From positions 1 through 40,132 of the forward strand of contig CAJUPP010000029.1 of NCBI GenBank assembly GCA_910588325.1: DNA of 40,132 nt, written 5' to 3'. Below are positions 15,919 to 24,281 of this stretch, piece after piece. Numbering within the stretch: the first letter of the stretch is position 1; every line of letters begins with the position of its first letter. The notes below the pieces were generated by a model, which was not told where the DNA came from, did no database searches, and worked only from the letters and a program-made list of their open reading frames with translations. This DNA comes from an uncultured Hungatella sp. (GTDB taxonomy: Bacteria; Bacillota; Clostridia; Lachnospirales; Lachnospiraceae). Made by a program: the position numbers and the translations under genes.

Positions 15919-17007
15919 TTAAAAATCTGAATTTTCCATATACTTCATATATTTTACCACCATAAGCGCAATCTTAAAAGTAATAGCATCCTCGAACGTG
16001 CGCAGATCCAGTCCTGTACTCTTTTGCAGCTTATCCAAACGGTAAACCAGGGTATTCCTGTGGATGTAAAGCTGCCTCGAAGTTTCCGACACATTCAGGC
16101 TGTTCTCAAAAAACTTATTAATGGTAGTCAATGTCTCATCATCAAATTCATCCGGAGATTTTCCGTCAAAGATCTCCTTAATAAACATCTTACACAGCGG
16201 AATCGGAAGTTGATAGATCAAACGGCCAATTCCCAGCCTGCTGTAGGCGATAACATTCTTATCACTGTAGAAAATCTTGCCCACGTCAAGGGCCATCTTT
16301 GCTTCCTTATAAGAACGGGAAACCTCCTTAATCTCTCCCACCACGGTACCAAATGCCACATGAACCTTAGTCATGGCCTCTGTGTTCAGCATGTCCAGAA
16401 TCACATTGGCTGTCTTCTCCAGATCATCCTGAGTCTCTCCTGGTCTTACCTCTTTTACCAAGATGATATTCTTCTCGTCCACTGCTGTTATGAAGTCTTT
16501 TACCTTGCCTGCAAACAAACTCCTGACTGTCTCCAGGGCACCGGCATCTTTCTCATACTTGGTCTCGATAATATAGACAACCCTCTTGGCACTGGTCTCA
16601 ATATGAAGCTTCTTCGCACGATTATAAATATCAACCAACAACAAATTGTCCAGCAGAAGATTCTTAATAAAATTATCTTTGTCAAAGCGCTCCTTATAAG
16701 CCACCAGAAGATTCTGAATCTGAAATGCGGCTAATTTCCCTATCATATAGACATCTTCGCTGTGGCCCCTGGCTAACAAAATATATTCTAACTGATGTTC
16801 GTCAAAAACTTTGAAAAACTGATAGCCCTGAATCACCTGGCTGTCTGCTGGTGAATCTACAAAAGCAAGGATCGAATTCTCATTCTTTTCTGCATCCGGA
16901 AATGTGGTAGCAAGCACTTTTCCTTCCGTATCGCAGACACAAAGATCAACTCTGGTAATTCCCTTTAACCCGTCAATAGCATTTTGAAGGATCTGATTTG
17001 ATATCAT
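15919..17007 (-). CDS. CdaR/PucR-family transcriptional regulator
   Basis: This is a 362-residue regulator. The N-terminal part (about 1-130) looks like the sugar-diacid recognition-type sensor. The middle (about 150-270) is a degenerate GGDEF-like domain common in this family. The C-terminus carries the PucR helix-turn-helix, NVSETSRQLYIHRNTLVYRL followed by DKLQKSTGLDL. In E. coli, CdaR responds to glucarate or galactarate. In Clostridia, relatives sit next to ftsEX with no known ligand. AAGGAGAG precedes the ATG. Being the first gene of the ftsEX-ctp run, it may regulate that run or itself (inference). No diacid catabolic gene is in the window. Confidence 0.8.
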   Translation of the reverse strand: MISNQILQNAIDGLKGITRVDLCVCDTEGKVLATTFPDAEKNENSILAFVDSPADSQVIQGYQFFKVFDEHQLEYILLARGHSEDVYMIGKLAAFQIQNLLVAYKERFDKDNFIKNLLLDNLLLVDIYNRAKKLHIETSAKRVVYIIETKYEKDAGALETVRSLFAGKVKDFITAVDEKNIILVKEVRPGETQDDLEKTANVILDMLNTEAMTKVHVAFGTVVGEIKEVSRSYKEAKMALDVGKIFYSDKNVIAYSRLGIGRLIYQLPIPLCKMFIKEIFDGKSPDEFDDETLTTINKFFENSLNVSETSRQLYIHRNTLVYRLDKLQKSTGLDLRTFEDAITFKIALMVVKYMKYMENSDF

Positions 17008-17094
17008 AGCACACTCTCCTTTTTTGTAAATTGCCCATAATTATTCAATTAAGTCTGCGCATGTTACTGCTTATTCTATATTAATCCATAAAAC

Positions 17095-17130
17095 GAAAAA
17101 AAGCAAGCAAGTATGAATACTTGCCTGCTA
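17095..17130 (-). terminator. Terminator after the sugar ABC ATPase
   Basis: On the minus strand AGCAGGCAAGTA pairs with TACTTGCTTGCT around a TTCA loop and is followed by seven T. It lies 36 bases past the msmX stop, so msmX and the cdaR run are separate transcripts. Confidence 0.9.
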
Positions 17131-17165
17131 ATTTTATCTTATCGTAATAATTTGAATGTATCAGA

Positions 17166-18278
17166 TTAATTGCAAACAACCTGCTCTGTGTCTTTATCAA
17201 ATACATGAACTTTAGACATATCCAAAGCGATCTTTACAATGCTGCCTACTCTTGCGGTTGTACGCGGATTTACTCTTGCGATAAACTGAGAATCGTCAAT
17301 ATCAAAGTACAGGTTAACCTCAGCGCCTAACAACTCGTATACACGGATGGTAGCTTCGATAACACTCTTTGGAGAACCTGTTAACCAAGCCTCATCATCA
17401 TGCAGATCTTCCGGACGGATACCGATGGTAACGGTCTTTCCAACATACCCCTTCTGTTCTACAACTTTTGCTTTCTCTGCCGGCAGAGTAATCTTATGTC
17501 CGCCAAAGGACAGATTTACATCAGCGCCGTCTTTGGATACGGCTGCGTCGATCATGTTCATCTGAGGAGCTCCGATGAATCCGGCAACGAACTTGTTGCA
17601 TGGTTTGTCATACAGATTTTGCGGAGAATCAACCTGCTGGATAACACCGTCTTTCATAACAACGATTCTGGTACCCAGAGTCATAGCCTCTGTCTGGTCA
17701 TGGGTTACATAGATGATAGTAGCCTGCAGTCTCTGATGCAGTTTGGAAATCTCAACACGCATCTGGCCTCTCAGCTTAGCATCCAAGTTGGACAGCGGCT
17801 CATCCATCAGGAATACCTTAGGATTACGTACGATAGCACGTCCCATAGCAACACGCTGTCTCTGACCACCGGACAGAGCCTTCGGCTTACGATCTAACAG
17901 ATGCTCCAGGTCAAGGATCTTTGCTGCTTCATATACTAACTTGTCAATCTCATCCTTTGGAGTCTTTCTCAGTTTCAAACCAAACGCCATATTGTCATAT
18001 ACGGACATATGCGGATACAAAGCGTAGTTCTGGAATACCATTGCGATATCTCTGTCTTTTGGCTCTACATCGTTCATCAGTTTTCCGTCGATATAAAATT
18101 CACCGGATGAAATATCCTCCAGGCCTGCAACCATACGAAGCGTAGTGGACTTACCACATCCAGATGGTCCTACGAAGATAACGAATTCCTTATCTGCGAT
18201 TTCCAGATTAAAATCCTTTACTGCAACGAATCCATTTGGATACGCTTTTGTTACGTTCTTCAATGTTAGACTAGCCAT
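17166..18278 (-). CDS. msmX: MsmX/UgpC-type multi-sugar ABC transporter ATPase
   Basis: This is a 370-residue ATPase of the CUT1 sugar-importer class. Walker A GPSGCGKST is near 38-46, with Q-loop VFQNYALYPHM, signature LSGGQRQRVAMGRA, Walker B VFLMDEPLSNLD and VTHDQTEAMTLG. A C-terminal TOBE/OB regulatory domain follows (about 240-370, with IGIRPEDL). Members such as B. subtilis MsmX energise several sugar importers that lack their own ATPase. It is monocistronic here, with its own promoter region and terminator. The sugar ABC operon at 22483-29131 has two permeases and a binder but no ATPase, so this protein is its likely motor (inference). AGGAGG precedes the ATG. Confidence 0.9.
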   Translation of the reverse strand: MASLTLKNVTKAYPNGFVAVKDFNLEIADKEFVIFVGPSGCGKSTTLRMVAGLEDISSGEFYIDGKLMNDVEPKDRDIAMVFQNYALYPHMSVYDNMAFGLKLRKTPKDEIDKLVYEAAKILDLEHLLDRKPKALSGGQRQRVAMGRAIVRNPKVFLMDEPLSNLDAKLRGQMRVEISKLHQRLQATIIYVTHDQTEAMTLGTRIVVMKDGVIQQVDSPQNLYDKPCNKFVAGFIGAPQMNMIDAAVSKDGADVNLSFGGHKITLPAEKAKVVEQKGYVGKTVTIGIRPEDLHDDEAWLTGSPKSVIEATIRVYELLGAEVNLYFDIDDSQFIARVNPRTTARVGSIVKIALDMSKVHVFDKDTEQVVCN

Positions 18279-18362
18279 AATCCAAAATCCTCCTAATTAG
18301 AAAATAAATGTATTTTGGGCTCTTTCGCAACACGGTATTAGGCCCTGTTTCGTTCTGTTACT

Positions 18363-18397
18363 ATCATACACGAAAGACTAACTTTTGACCATATGGT
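18363..18397 (-). promoter_or_regulatory. Possible msmX promoter with overlapping palindrome
   Basis: On the minus strand TGGTCA, a 17-base spacer and TATGAT lie about 85 bases before the msmX start. The perfect 10-base palindrome ACCATATGGT (18388-18397) overlaps the -35, a position where a repressor would block it. The -35 match is weak. Confidence 0.4.
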
Positions 18398-18478
18398 AAA
18401 TAACCAAAATATTTTTCTTTAATTTGTCTATTCTGTATATTTACAAAAAAAGGTTACCAAATTTCTTAATTTTCTCTG

Positions 18479-19318
18479 TCAATATTCTATAAATCCCTCA
18501 CCAAATACCTCTTTTACATCACTTACAATCAAAAATGCCTTTTTATCCAGTTCCTGAACAATCTCCCGAATCTGAACAATCTCTTTTTTGGAAACCACGC
18601 AGAAAAGCATCTTTCTGCCCTGCCCTGAGTACATTCCTACCGCATCCACAGCCGTGACGCCCCGCCCCATATGGTTCATGATGGCATCCCCTATCTCCTG
18701 ATATCGGTCTGAGATAATAAATGCCTGTTTGGAGAAATTGATTCCTTCCAGAATGCCGTCGGAAATCTTGGCCACGGCGTAAATAGAGATAAGGGCATAA
18801 AGCGCATAAGGAACACCGAATACTGCGGCCCCCGCAAGCACCACCACCCCGTCCAGCACCTGCATAATCTGAGCGATGGTGTAATGCTTAAACTTTCGCC
18901 GAATAAGCGCTGCCAGCATGTCCGTGCCGCCGGTAGTAGCTGAGAACATAAACACAAGTCCGGTCCCCACTCCTGTCACAATTCCTCCGAAGAGAGAAGA
19001 CAAAAAAATCTCTCCTGTCAGAATCTCTATCTCCGGTATCACCCCCAAAGAGATAGAAAGCGCCGCCGTAGCTACTGCCGTCCGTTTCAAAAAGCGACCT
19101 CCCTCTATCTTCCAGGCAGCCAGAAACAAGGGGATATTCAGGGCCGTGTTGGTAATCCACAGAGGAAGCCCTGTCAAGCTTTTTACAATAATCGCAATGC
19201 CGGACACGCCCCCCGTAACCAAACCGGCCGGGTCATACATATTTTTAATAGCAAACCCCATGATAAAGGCTCCCGCTATTATCAATCCGTAATCCACCCA
19301 GACCGGCCTTTTTTTCAT
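18479..19318 (-). CDS. YitT family membrane protein
   Basis: This is a 279-residue protein with five or six hydrophobic helices over residues 10-190, then a soluble C-terminal domain (about 205-279, AFIISDRYQEIGDAIMNHMG to the end). That is the DUF161 plus DUF2179 architecture of the YitT family. The conserved GGVSGIAII and TTGGTDMLAALI segments are present. The C-terminal part belongs to a fold thought to sense small molecules, and the transported substrate, if any, is unknown. AAAGGAAA precedes the ATG, 16 bases after the methyltransferase stop on the same strand. Confidence 0.9.
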   Translation of the reverse strand: MKKRPVWVDYGLIIAGAFIMGFAIKNMYDPAGLVTGGVSGIAIIVKSLTGLPLWITNTALNIPLFLAAWKIEGGRFLKRTAVATAALSISLGVIPEIEILTGEIFLSSLFGGIVTGVGTGLVFMFSATTGGTDMLAALIRRKFKHYTIAQIMQVLDGVVVLAGAAVFGVPYALYALISIYAVAKISDGILEGINFSKQAFIISDRYQEIGDAIMNHMGRGVTAVDAVGMYSGQGRKMLFCVVSKKEIVQIREIVQELDKKAFLIVSDVKEVFGEGFIEY

Positions 19319-19334
19319 ATTCCGATTTCCTTTC

Positions 19335-19919
19335 TTACCGCTTTCTTGCCAGCATATTTACCCACATGGTATCTGGATGGTTTGCCCTCACATCCTCTGT
19401 CTCCCAGACTTTGATAATCTCGAACAATCCCGTCCGCTCCACCATGGCTGTCAGACTCTCCATAGTATAATCACAAAAATAACGTTCTCCGCGGAATCCC
19501 TCAAAATCTCCCTTTTCCACAGACAGATACAGCACTCCATGGGAACAAAGGGCATCACAGATTCTGCACAGAATCTCCGGCATCTCATTCTTCGGTACAT
19601 GGTTCAGAGAATTGCAGGCCCATATCCCGTCAAACACATCCTCAAATTCCATGTCTTCATAAGTCATCTGAAGCACATCCAGGCCGGTATGTATCTCCGC
19701 CAGCTTGCACATCTCCTCCGATGCGTCAAGGGGAGTCACATCATATCCCATATCATACATTACCAGGGAATCCCGCCCGGAACCACAGCCCAAATCCAGA
19801 ATGGTGTCTCCTTCCTCCAATTCTTTTAAAAATTGGTTCATAAGCTCACTGACATCCATATCCACTGTGTCTTCATATATTTTAGCCGCATATTTATTAT
19901 AATATTCTATCGAGTCCAC
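19335..19919 (-). CDS. Class I SAM-dependent methyltransferase
   Basis: This is a 194-residue methyltransferase. Motif I, ILDLGCGSGRDSL, lies near residues 40-52, with the acidic residue ending the second strand in VTPLDASEEM and the post-motif segment GIWACNSLNHVP. It has the size of a small-molecule methyltransferase and the acceptor is unknown. The start codon is GTG at 19919: AGGAGG ends five bases upstream and overlaps the stop of the S1-domain gene, so the two genes are likely coupled. Confidence 0.85.
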   Translation of the reverse strand: MDSIEYYNKYAAKIYEDTVDMDVSELMNQFLKELEEGDTILDLGCGSGRDSLVMYDMGYDVTPLDASEEMCKLAEIHTGLDVLQMTYEDMEFEDVFDGIWACNSLNHVPKNEMPEILCRICDALCSHGVLYLSVEKGDFEGFRGERYFCDYTMESLTAMVERTGLFEIIKVWETEDVRANHPDTMWVNMLARKR

Positions 19920-19928
19920 AACATCCTC

Positions 19929-20762
19929 CTATACCTTTTCTATGGTTCTATCCGTAATTTTAATAATTCCTTCTTTCAGCAGATGTCCCACTGCCCTCTT
20001 AAATGCATTTTTACTCATTTGAAACGTTTGTTTTATAATCTCCGGTGACGCCTTATCATTAAACGGCAGCACTCCGCCTTTCTCCTCGATCACCTTCTGT
20101 ATCAGATCCGCATCGGCATTGATCTGGATGTATGCTTTTTCTCTCGGACTTAAATCCAGCTTTCCGTCCTCCCGGACCTTTGTAACTCTAGCCTCTATCA
20201 CATCTCCTTCCTGAATATCCCCAAACAATTCTCTCTGAGGAATCATCCCATAATACTGATTATCTACTGCCACAAAGGCACCTAAATTTCTATTAATCTC
20301 ATAAACAGTCCCCGTCACCTTATCATCCTTCTGATAGGGGGACTGACTGCTCATATAAGAATACACCTTCATCGTCGCCGCAAGCCGTTTACTCTTGTCC
20401 ACATACAGTGCCACCAGACACTGCTCGCCCTGACGCACCTTATGGTTCTGCTCCTTAAACGGAAGTAAAAGGTCCTTCTCCAGCCCCATGTCAAGAAACG
20501 CTCCGATTTTCCCTACTTCCTTCACTGTCAAAACCGCTACTTCCCCTACCTGCAGCCTGGGAACCGCTGTGGTGGCAATAAGGCGATCCTCAGAATCCTT
20601 ATAGATAAACACTTCCAGTTTATCTCCGATTTTTGTCCCCTCCGGAACCTGCTTCTTAGGAAGCAGAACCGCTGCCTCATCATCACTGCTCTCTCCCAGA
20701 TAAATACCAAAATCCTTTGCACGGACTACTTCCAAAAGCTGTCTTTTCCCTAATTCAATCAT
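19929..20762 (-). CDS. cvfB: CvfB-type S1 RNA-binding protein
   Basis: This is a 277-residue protein with the CvfB layout: two or three S1-like OB folds (EVGKIGAFLDMGLEKDLLLP, then YEINRNLGAFVAVDNQYYG) and a C-terminal winged helix (PEIIKQTFQMSKNAFKRAVG). CvfB in Staphylococcus binds RNA and affects virulence gene expression. In other Firmicutes it is an uncharacterised conserved protein. I chose the ATG at 20762, because GGAGG lies five to six bases upstream of it, over an in-frame ATG eight codons earlier. It leads a run with the methyltransferase and yitT. Confidence 0.85.
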   Translation of the reverse strand: MIELGKRQLLEVVRAKDFGIYLGESSDDEAAVLLPKKQVPEGTKIGDKLEVFIYKDSEDRLIATTAVPRLQVGEVAVLTVKEVGKIGAFLDMGLEKDLLLPFKEQNHKVRQGEQCLVALYVDKSKRLAATMKVYSYMSSQSPYQKDDKVTGTVYEINRNLGAFVAVDNQYYGMIPQRELFGDIQEGDVIEARVTKVREDGKLDLSPREKAYIQINADADLIQKVIEEKGGVLPFNDKASPEIIKQTFQMSKNAFKRAVGHLLKEGIIKITDRTIEKV

Positions 20763-20884
20763 GTTTTCCTCCGTTGTATTCGTCATGTGCTTTTATTTTA
20801 ATAACCGTTCTTTAACAGTTACTAATTTTCCTGTAGCTTCCCTTCTGCAGCTGATTGTAAACACAGGTTCGGAGTATCTGTTTA

Positions 20885-21592
20885 TCATCCACGCATCCAC
20901 ACTACCGCGTATGGAGTCTTCTCTTTGTCGCACAAAGCTGCTGTATACCCCTCTTCTGTTCTGCTGATTCCCGGTATTAAATAATCCCCCATTACCGCTG
21001 CCTTCCTGTATTGTACTCTAAGCTCCTTTATGCAGAAATCATCCGGCAGAAATTCTCTCACAATCTCCACGTACCGGGCATTATTTACATGATGATTGGT
21101 ATCTATATGATGCTTCATCACCAGAACTGGTTCTTTAAAACTATAATCCTCCGGAAGCGTAATCCGCTTGGGCGCATAGTTCATAATCAGTTTTTCTTCC
21201 ATCTTTCCATAACCGTCAATATCTTTATTGGTTACTCTGGTAGGCCTGCCTGCCTCTGTGTCAAACAGAAACCAGATAGAATTGGCCCTGACCAGATAAC
21301 TGTCCTCCGGATCCTGTATGGTAAAATTACGGTATGCATAGATCCCCTTATAATCATAAGGCCAGGTGCGTATCACTATCTTTTCGCCCAGTACCGGATA
21401 CCGGTCAATCACAACCTGCCAGAAAGACAGCAGCCATGCCTGGCCACGCTCCTTCAGATAGGAAAATCCCATTCCTATGTCCTCTGATTGAAATGTAGAA
21501 CAGTCCTGAAGATAATTCATGATTCCCGTCACACTTAGTCTGCCCTTCTCGTCGGTCTCGCTGTATCTCACCCTGCTGTCAAATTGATACAT
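20885..21592 (-). CDS. Acyl-ACP thioesterase
   Basis: This is a 235-residue double-hotdog thioesterase of the FatA/FatB-like family. It has YSETDEKGRLSVTGIMNYLQ at the N-terminus and HIDTNHHVNNARYVEIVREF near residue 170, which holds the conserved N-x-H-V-N-N region. It releases free fatty acids from acyl carrier protein, and in gut Clostridia it sets the chain length of membrane or exported lipids. The start is the ATG at 21592 with AAGGAG seven bases upstream. A TTG six codons earlier would place the ribosome site inside the gene. A strong promoter lies about 40 bases upstream. Confidence 0.9.
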   Translation of the reverse strand: MYQFDSRVRYSETDEKGRLSVTGIMNYLQDCSTFQSEDIGMGFSYLKERGQAWLLSFWQVVIDRYPVLGEKIVIRTWPYDYKGIYAYRNFTIQDPEDSYLVRANSIWFLFDTEAGRPTRVTNKDIDGYGKMEEKLIMNYAPKRITLPEDYSFKEPVLVMKHHIDTNHHVNNARYVEIVREFLPDDFCIKELRVQYRKAAVMGDYLIPGISRTEEGYTAALCDKEKTPYAVVWMRG

Positions 21593-21625
21593 AAATCCGC
21601 TCCTTCTCAATCAAAATTACCATTA

Positions 21626-21654
21626 ATTATATAGCATTTTCTCCAGAATGTCTA
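21626..21654 (-). promoter_or_regulatory. Sigma-A promoter for the acyl-ACP thioesterase
   Basis: On the minus strand TAGACA, a 17-base spacer and TATAAT precede the start at 21592, giving a leader of under 35 bases. Confidence 0.75.
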
Positions 21655-21726
21655 GTATGACCCACACCAATTAGCCATATCCAGAATAATACTGATAAAA
21701 TCGAAATGAAACGTACTCATTGCAAT

Positions 21727-21735
21727 TGATATAAT
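21727..21735 (+). promoter_or_regulatory. Extended -10 promoter for the disrupted small gene
   Basis: TGATATAAT is an extended -10 element with only a weak -35 (TGAAAC, 17-base spacer). It sits very close to the GAGGAG ribosome site before the ATG at 21753, so the leader would be very short. Confidence 0.4.
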
Positions 21736-21752
21736 AAGAGGAGCTATTTATT

Positions 21753-22145
21753 ATGAACAACCATATGAAATCACAGTTTTATAAGGATCGAGACGATACA
21801 AATTCATATTATGTTGCCTGTGACATTTTATATTAAGTACCTATTGAAAATCTTTTTCCACAAGAGAAAAAGTATACCAAAGAAGATATTGAAAAGTGCA
21901 AGGAAAAGTTATCCGAAATGATATGGGATAGGATTTTGGACAAGAGGACGGTTAAAATTCCGGCGTTTGGAATACAGCATCCGATGCATGTTCTGACTGC
22001 ATATTATGGCGAGGGGACCGCGATAAAAACGGGATTGGCTGAAAAGGTTATTTTTTATATTGACCATCCATATGATTTTCAGACGAGGGGTACAGCAAGG
22101 ATGGATATCGCAGGAATTTTGTCAGCCTGCAAGGCGGAGGAATGA
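21753..22145 (+). pseudogene. Unknown small gene interrupted by one in-frame TAA
   Basis: With a GAGGAG site and an ATG at 21753, a frame of 131 codons runs to 22145, interrupted only by a TAA at codon 28 (after YYVACDILY). The part after the stop reads VPIENLFPQEKKYTKEDIEK and includes a long charged helix and a mixed domain containing PAFGIQHPMHVLTAYYGEG. I do not recognise the family. The reading stays in frame on both sides of the stop, which points to a single point mutation rather than two genes. Alternatives are a 27-codon leader followed by re-initiation at the ATG at 21918, or a sequence error. It is the only plus-strand gene between the ATPase cassette and the MATE gene. Confidence 0.5.
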
Positions 22146-22241
22146 GGCGTAGCCGGTGCTACGTTGATTGACGACAACGCAGCAGATGGAAATTTAGACA
22201 AGTGAAAGGTACGGTTAACTAGTGTGGGTTATACTAGTAAC

Positions 22242-22286
22242 AAAAAAGAGACCTAAACACCGTAAATCCGGTATTTTGTCTCTTTC
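22242..22286 (-). terminator. Terminator after tRNA-Gln
   Basis: On the minus strand AAAGAGAC pairs with GTCTCTTTTTT around an inner ACCGGATTTACGGT hairpin. It begins five bases past the tRNA 3' end. The gap 22146-22241 to its left holds only a weak ACTAGT inverted repeat. Confidence 0.88.
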
Positions 22287-22290
22287 CAGC

Positions 22291-22362
22291 TGGGCTACAA
22301 GGATTCGAACCTTGAAAATGACGGAGTCAGAGTCCGTTGCCTTACCATTTGGCGATAGCCCA
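22291..22362 (-). tRNA. tRNA-Gln (anticodon CTG)
   Basis: This is a 72-base cloverleaf. The acceptor stem is TGGGCTA/TAGCCCA. The anticodon arm ACGGA-CTCTGAC-TCCGT puts CTG at positions 34-36, which reads CAG codons. The T arm is CAAGG-TTCGAAT-CCTTG. CCA is not encoded beyond the acceptor. It has its own promoter and terminator, so it is a single-gene unit. Confidence 0.95.
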
Positions 22363-22402
22363 ATCTCAATTCGCCGCTTGTTTTTTCTTGACGACGAATT
22401 GT

Positions 22403-22431
22403 ATTATACAATAAGGTTCTAAATTCGTCAA
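22403..22431 (-). promoter_or_regulatory. Promoter of tRNA-Gln
   Basis: On the minus strand TTGACG, a 17-base spacer and TATAAT lie about 40 bases before the tRNA. The upstream flank (22432-22480) is a run of T tracts separated by CG or CAG, which is A-rich on the transcribed sense and may act as an UP-like element. Confidence 0.82.
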
Positions 22432-22482
22432 CCCTTTTTTCCGTTTTTTTCAACGTTTTTTTCAGCATTTTCTTCCCTGTGC

Positions 22483-23343
22483 CTACCCTTTCACCGCCCC
22501 GGCGGTAATACCTGCGATAAACTGCTTATTTGCCAGAAGATATACCGCCAGAATAGGAGCCAGGGCTATGGAAGCCCCTGCCATCATCAGATGCCATTCC
22601 GCCGCCGCATTGGCCGAATACCTTAGATTTGCCACCGCCACGCTCAGGGTCTTAAGCCCCGGATTGGACATGGTGAACACCTGGGCCGTGATAAACTCAT
22701 TCCAGGCTGTCCGGAAGGAGAACAGGGCCACCACCCCCAGAATCGGCCGGATCATAGGCACAATAATCTGCCAGTAAATACGGAAAATCCCTGCGCCGTC
22801 TATGGTGGCCGCATCATCCAGTTCCTTTGGCACACTGCGCACAAAACCAGAAATCATAAATACATTGGCCACCTGCCCGCCTGTAAGCAGAAGAGCCAGA
22901 CCCAGCATATGATTGGTCAGCCCCAGGCGGTTTAAAAGCTTATAGAGGGGATACAGGGCCACAGAGCCCACCGACACGAACATGGAGCTTAAATAAACCG
23001 AAGATATTACCTTTTTCCCCGGAAATTCCCTGCGCCCCAGCACATATCCTCCCATGGAGGCAGTCACCACCGATAAAATCACCGTCAGGATTGCAAGCAA
23101 TATGCTGTTCCACGTATATCTTCCAAAATCCAATTTGCTGAAAGCATAGGCATAATTCTCAAAATGCCACTCCTTAGGCAGAAGATTCCCCCCCAGGGTC
23201 AGCTCCGCGTTGGATTTCAACGACCCCAGCACCGCATAGACCACAGGGTAGACAGTAAACACACACATACTTCCCAGAAACAGCCATTTAAATATCTTCC
23301 CCACAGCCTTCCACACCTTTGACATTCTGTACTCTTTCGGCAT
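22483..23343 (-). CDS. Sugar ABC transporter permease (MalG type)
   Basis: This is a 286-residue inner-membrane permease with six predicted helices. It carries the EAA loop ELDDAATIDGAGIFRIYWQIIVP near residues 185-207, which docks with the ATPase, and the family segment FRTAWNEFITAQVFT. It is the second CUT1 permease of the operon, starting 14 bases after the first. The sugar is unknown. The operon has no ATPase gene. Confidence 0.92.
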   Translation of the reverse strand: MPKEYRMSKVWKAVGKIFKWLFLGSMCVFTVYPVVYAVLGSLKSNAELTLGGNLLPKEWHFENYAYAFSKLDFGRYTWNSILLAILTVILSVVTASMGGYVLGRREFPGKKVISSVYLSSMFVSVGSVALYPLYKLLNRLGLTNHMLGLALLLTGGQVANVFMISGFVRSVPKELDDAATIDGAGIFRIYWQIIVPMIRPILGVVALFSFRTAWNEFITAQVFTMSNPGLKTLSVAVANLRYSANAAAEWHLMMAGASIALAPILAVYLLANKQFIAGITAGAVKG

Positions 23344-23357
23344 CCTTTTCTCCTCCT

Positions 23358-24281
23358 TTACTCCGTGATTTTATCCAATTTCCTGGCCAGGAACAGATAC
23401 ACCAGCGTCACGCCTCCGATAATGGCAGCCGCCACCAGGCTTACCGCAGCGCCGTACCCAAACTCCTGAGGCACCGCCGAGCCGGCCGTAACCGGGAAAA
23501 ACAGCTGATAGATATACAAAAACATAACATTGGTCCGGTTCATAGGCCCGCCCTCTGTCAGGACCATGATACTCTGCATGTCCATAAACGAGATAACCAG
23601 AGCCAGCATAAGTATCATCTTAAGGATGGGAGCCAGAAGAGGAAGGGTAATCCGGAACATAATCTGGGTATTGTTGGCCCCGTCAATCCTGGCACTCTCA
23701 TATAAATCCTCCGAAATCCCCGTAAGCCCTGCAATAAAATAGACCATGTAGTTGCCTATGCCTCCCCAGGCTGCTATGATAATCACCGTCACCATGGCAT
23801 ACTGAATCCCCAGCCAGTTAATATTCTGCTTTATCAGCCCCAGAGACATGAGTATCCGGTTGACGCTGCCGTTGTACGTATTAAAAATCAGATAAAAAAT
23901 CAGGGCCATTACCGCGCTGCTCATAATAGTCGGCGTAAAGATAATGGACTGGGCCACCGCATTGGCCCTTCCGCTTTTGCTCACCAGCACTGCCAGAAGA
24001 AATGCAATGGGAATGGTGAGAATAAGCTTTCCTCCTGCATACACAAAGGTATTCTTAACCGCTGCCCAGAACACAGGATCCCTGGTAAACACACGGACGA
24101 AATTATCCGCTCCCACAAACACTGCTTCCCCGTACCCCTTATAATCAAACAGCATGTACCGAAGCGCCCAGAGAATGGGGTACACCGTAAACACGCCAAA
24201 CATAACCAGATTGGGAAGCAGCATCAGGTAAGACACCCTCTCCCTCATCAAATGTTTCTTCAGTTCCTTACTATTCTTCAT
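23358..24281 (-). CDS. Sugar ABC transporter permease (MalF type)
   Basis: This is a 307-residue permease with six helices and the EAA loop DLYESARIDGANNTQIMFRI near 205-225. I chose the ATG at 24281, preceded by GGAGGG nine bases upstream. A longer reading from 24374 would run far into the regulator gene. The start overlaps the end of the response regulator by 11 bases, which ties regulator and transporter synthesis together. Confidence 0.92.
   Translation of the reverse strand: MKNSKELKKHLMRERVSYLMLLPNLVMFGVFTVYPILWALRYMLFDYKGYGEAVFVGADNFVRVFTRDPVFWAAVKNTFVYAGGKLILTIPIAFLLAVLVSKSGRANAVAQSIIFTPTIMSSAVMALIFYLIFNTYNGSVNRILMSLGLIKQNINWLGIQYAMVTVIIIAAWGGIGNYMVYFIAGLTGISEDLYESARIDGANNTQIMFRITLPLLAPILKMILMLALVISFMDMQSIMVLTEGGPMNRTNVMFLYIYQLFFPVTAGSAVPQEFGYGAAVSLVAAAIIGGVTLVYLFLARKLDKITE

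Noticed and set aside
21834..21836. Selenocysteine or other recoding at the in-frame stop
   Set aside because: The codon is TAA, which is not used for selenocysteine or pyrrolysine, and no slippery site was seen.
22215..22240. TTAACTAGT/ACTAGTAA inverted repeat as a possible attachment site beside the tRNA
   Set aside because: It lies outside the tRNA and its terminator, has no duplicate of tRNA sequence, and no integrase is in the window.
22432..22480. T-tract repeat CGTTTTTTTCA as a possible terminator or repeat array
   Set aside because: There are only two or three loose units with no stem. It is better read as the AT-rich upstream flank of the tRNA promoter.
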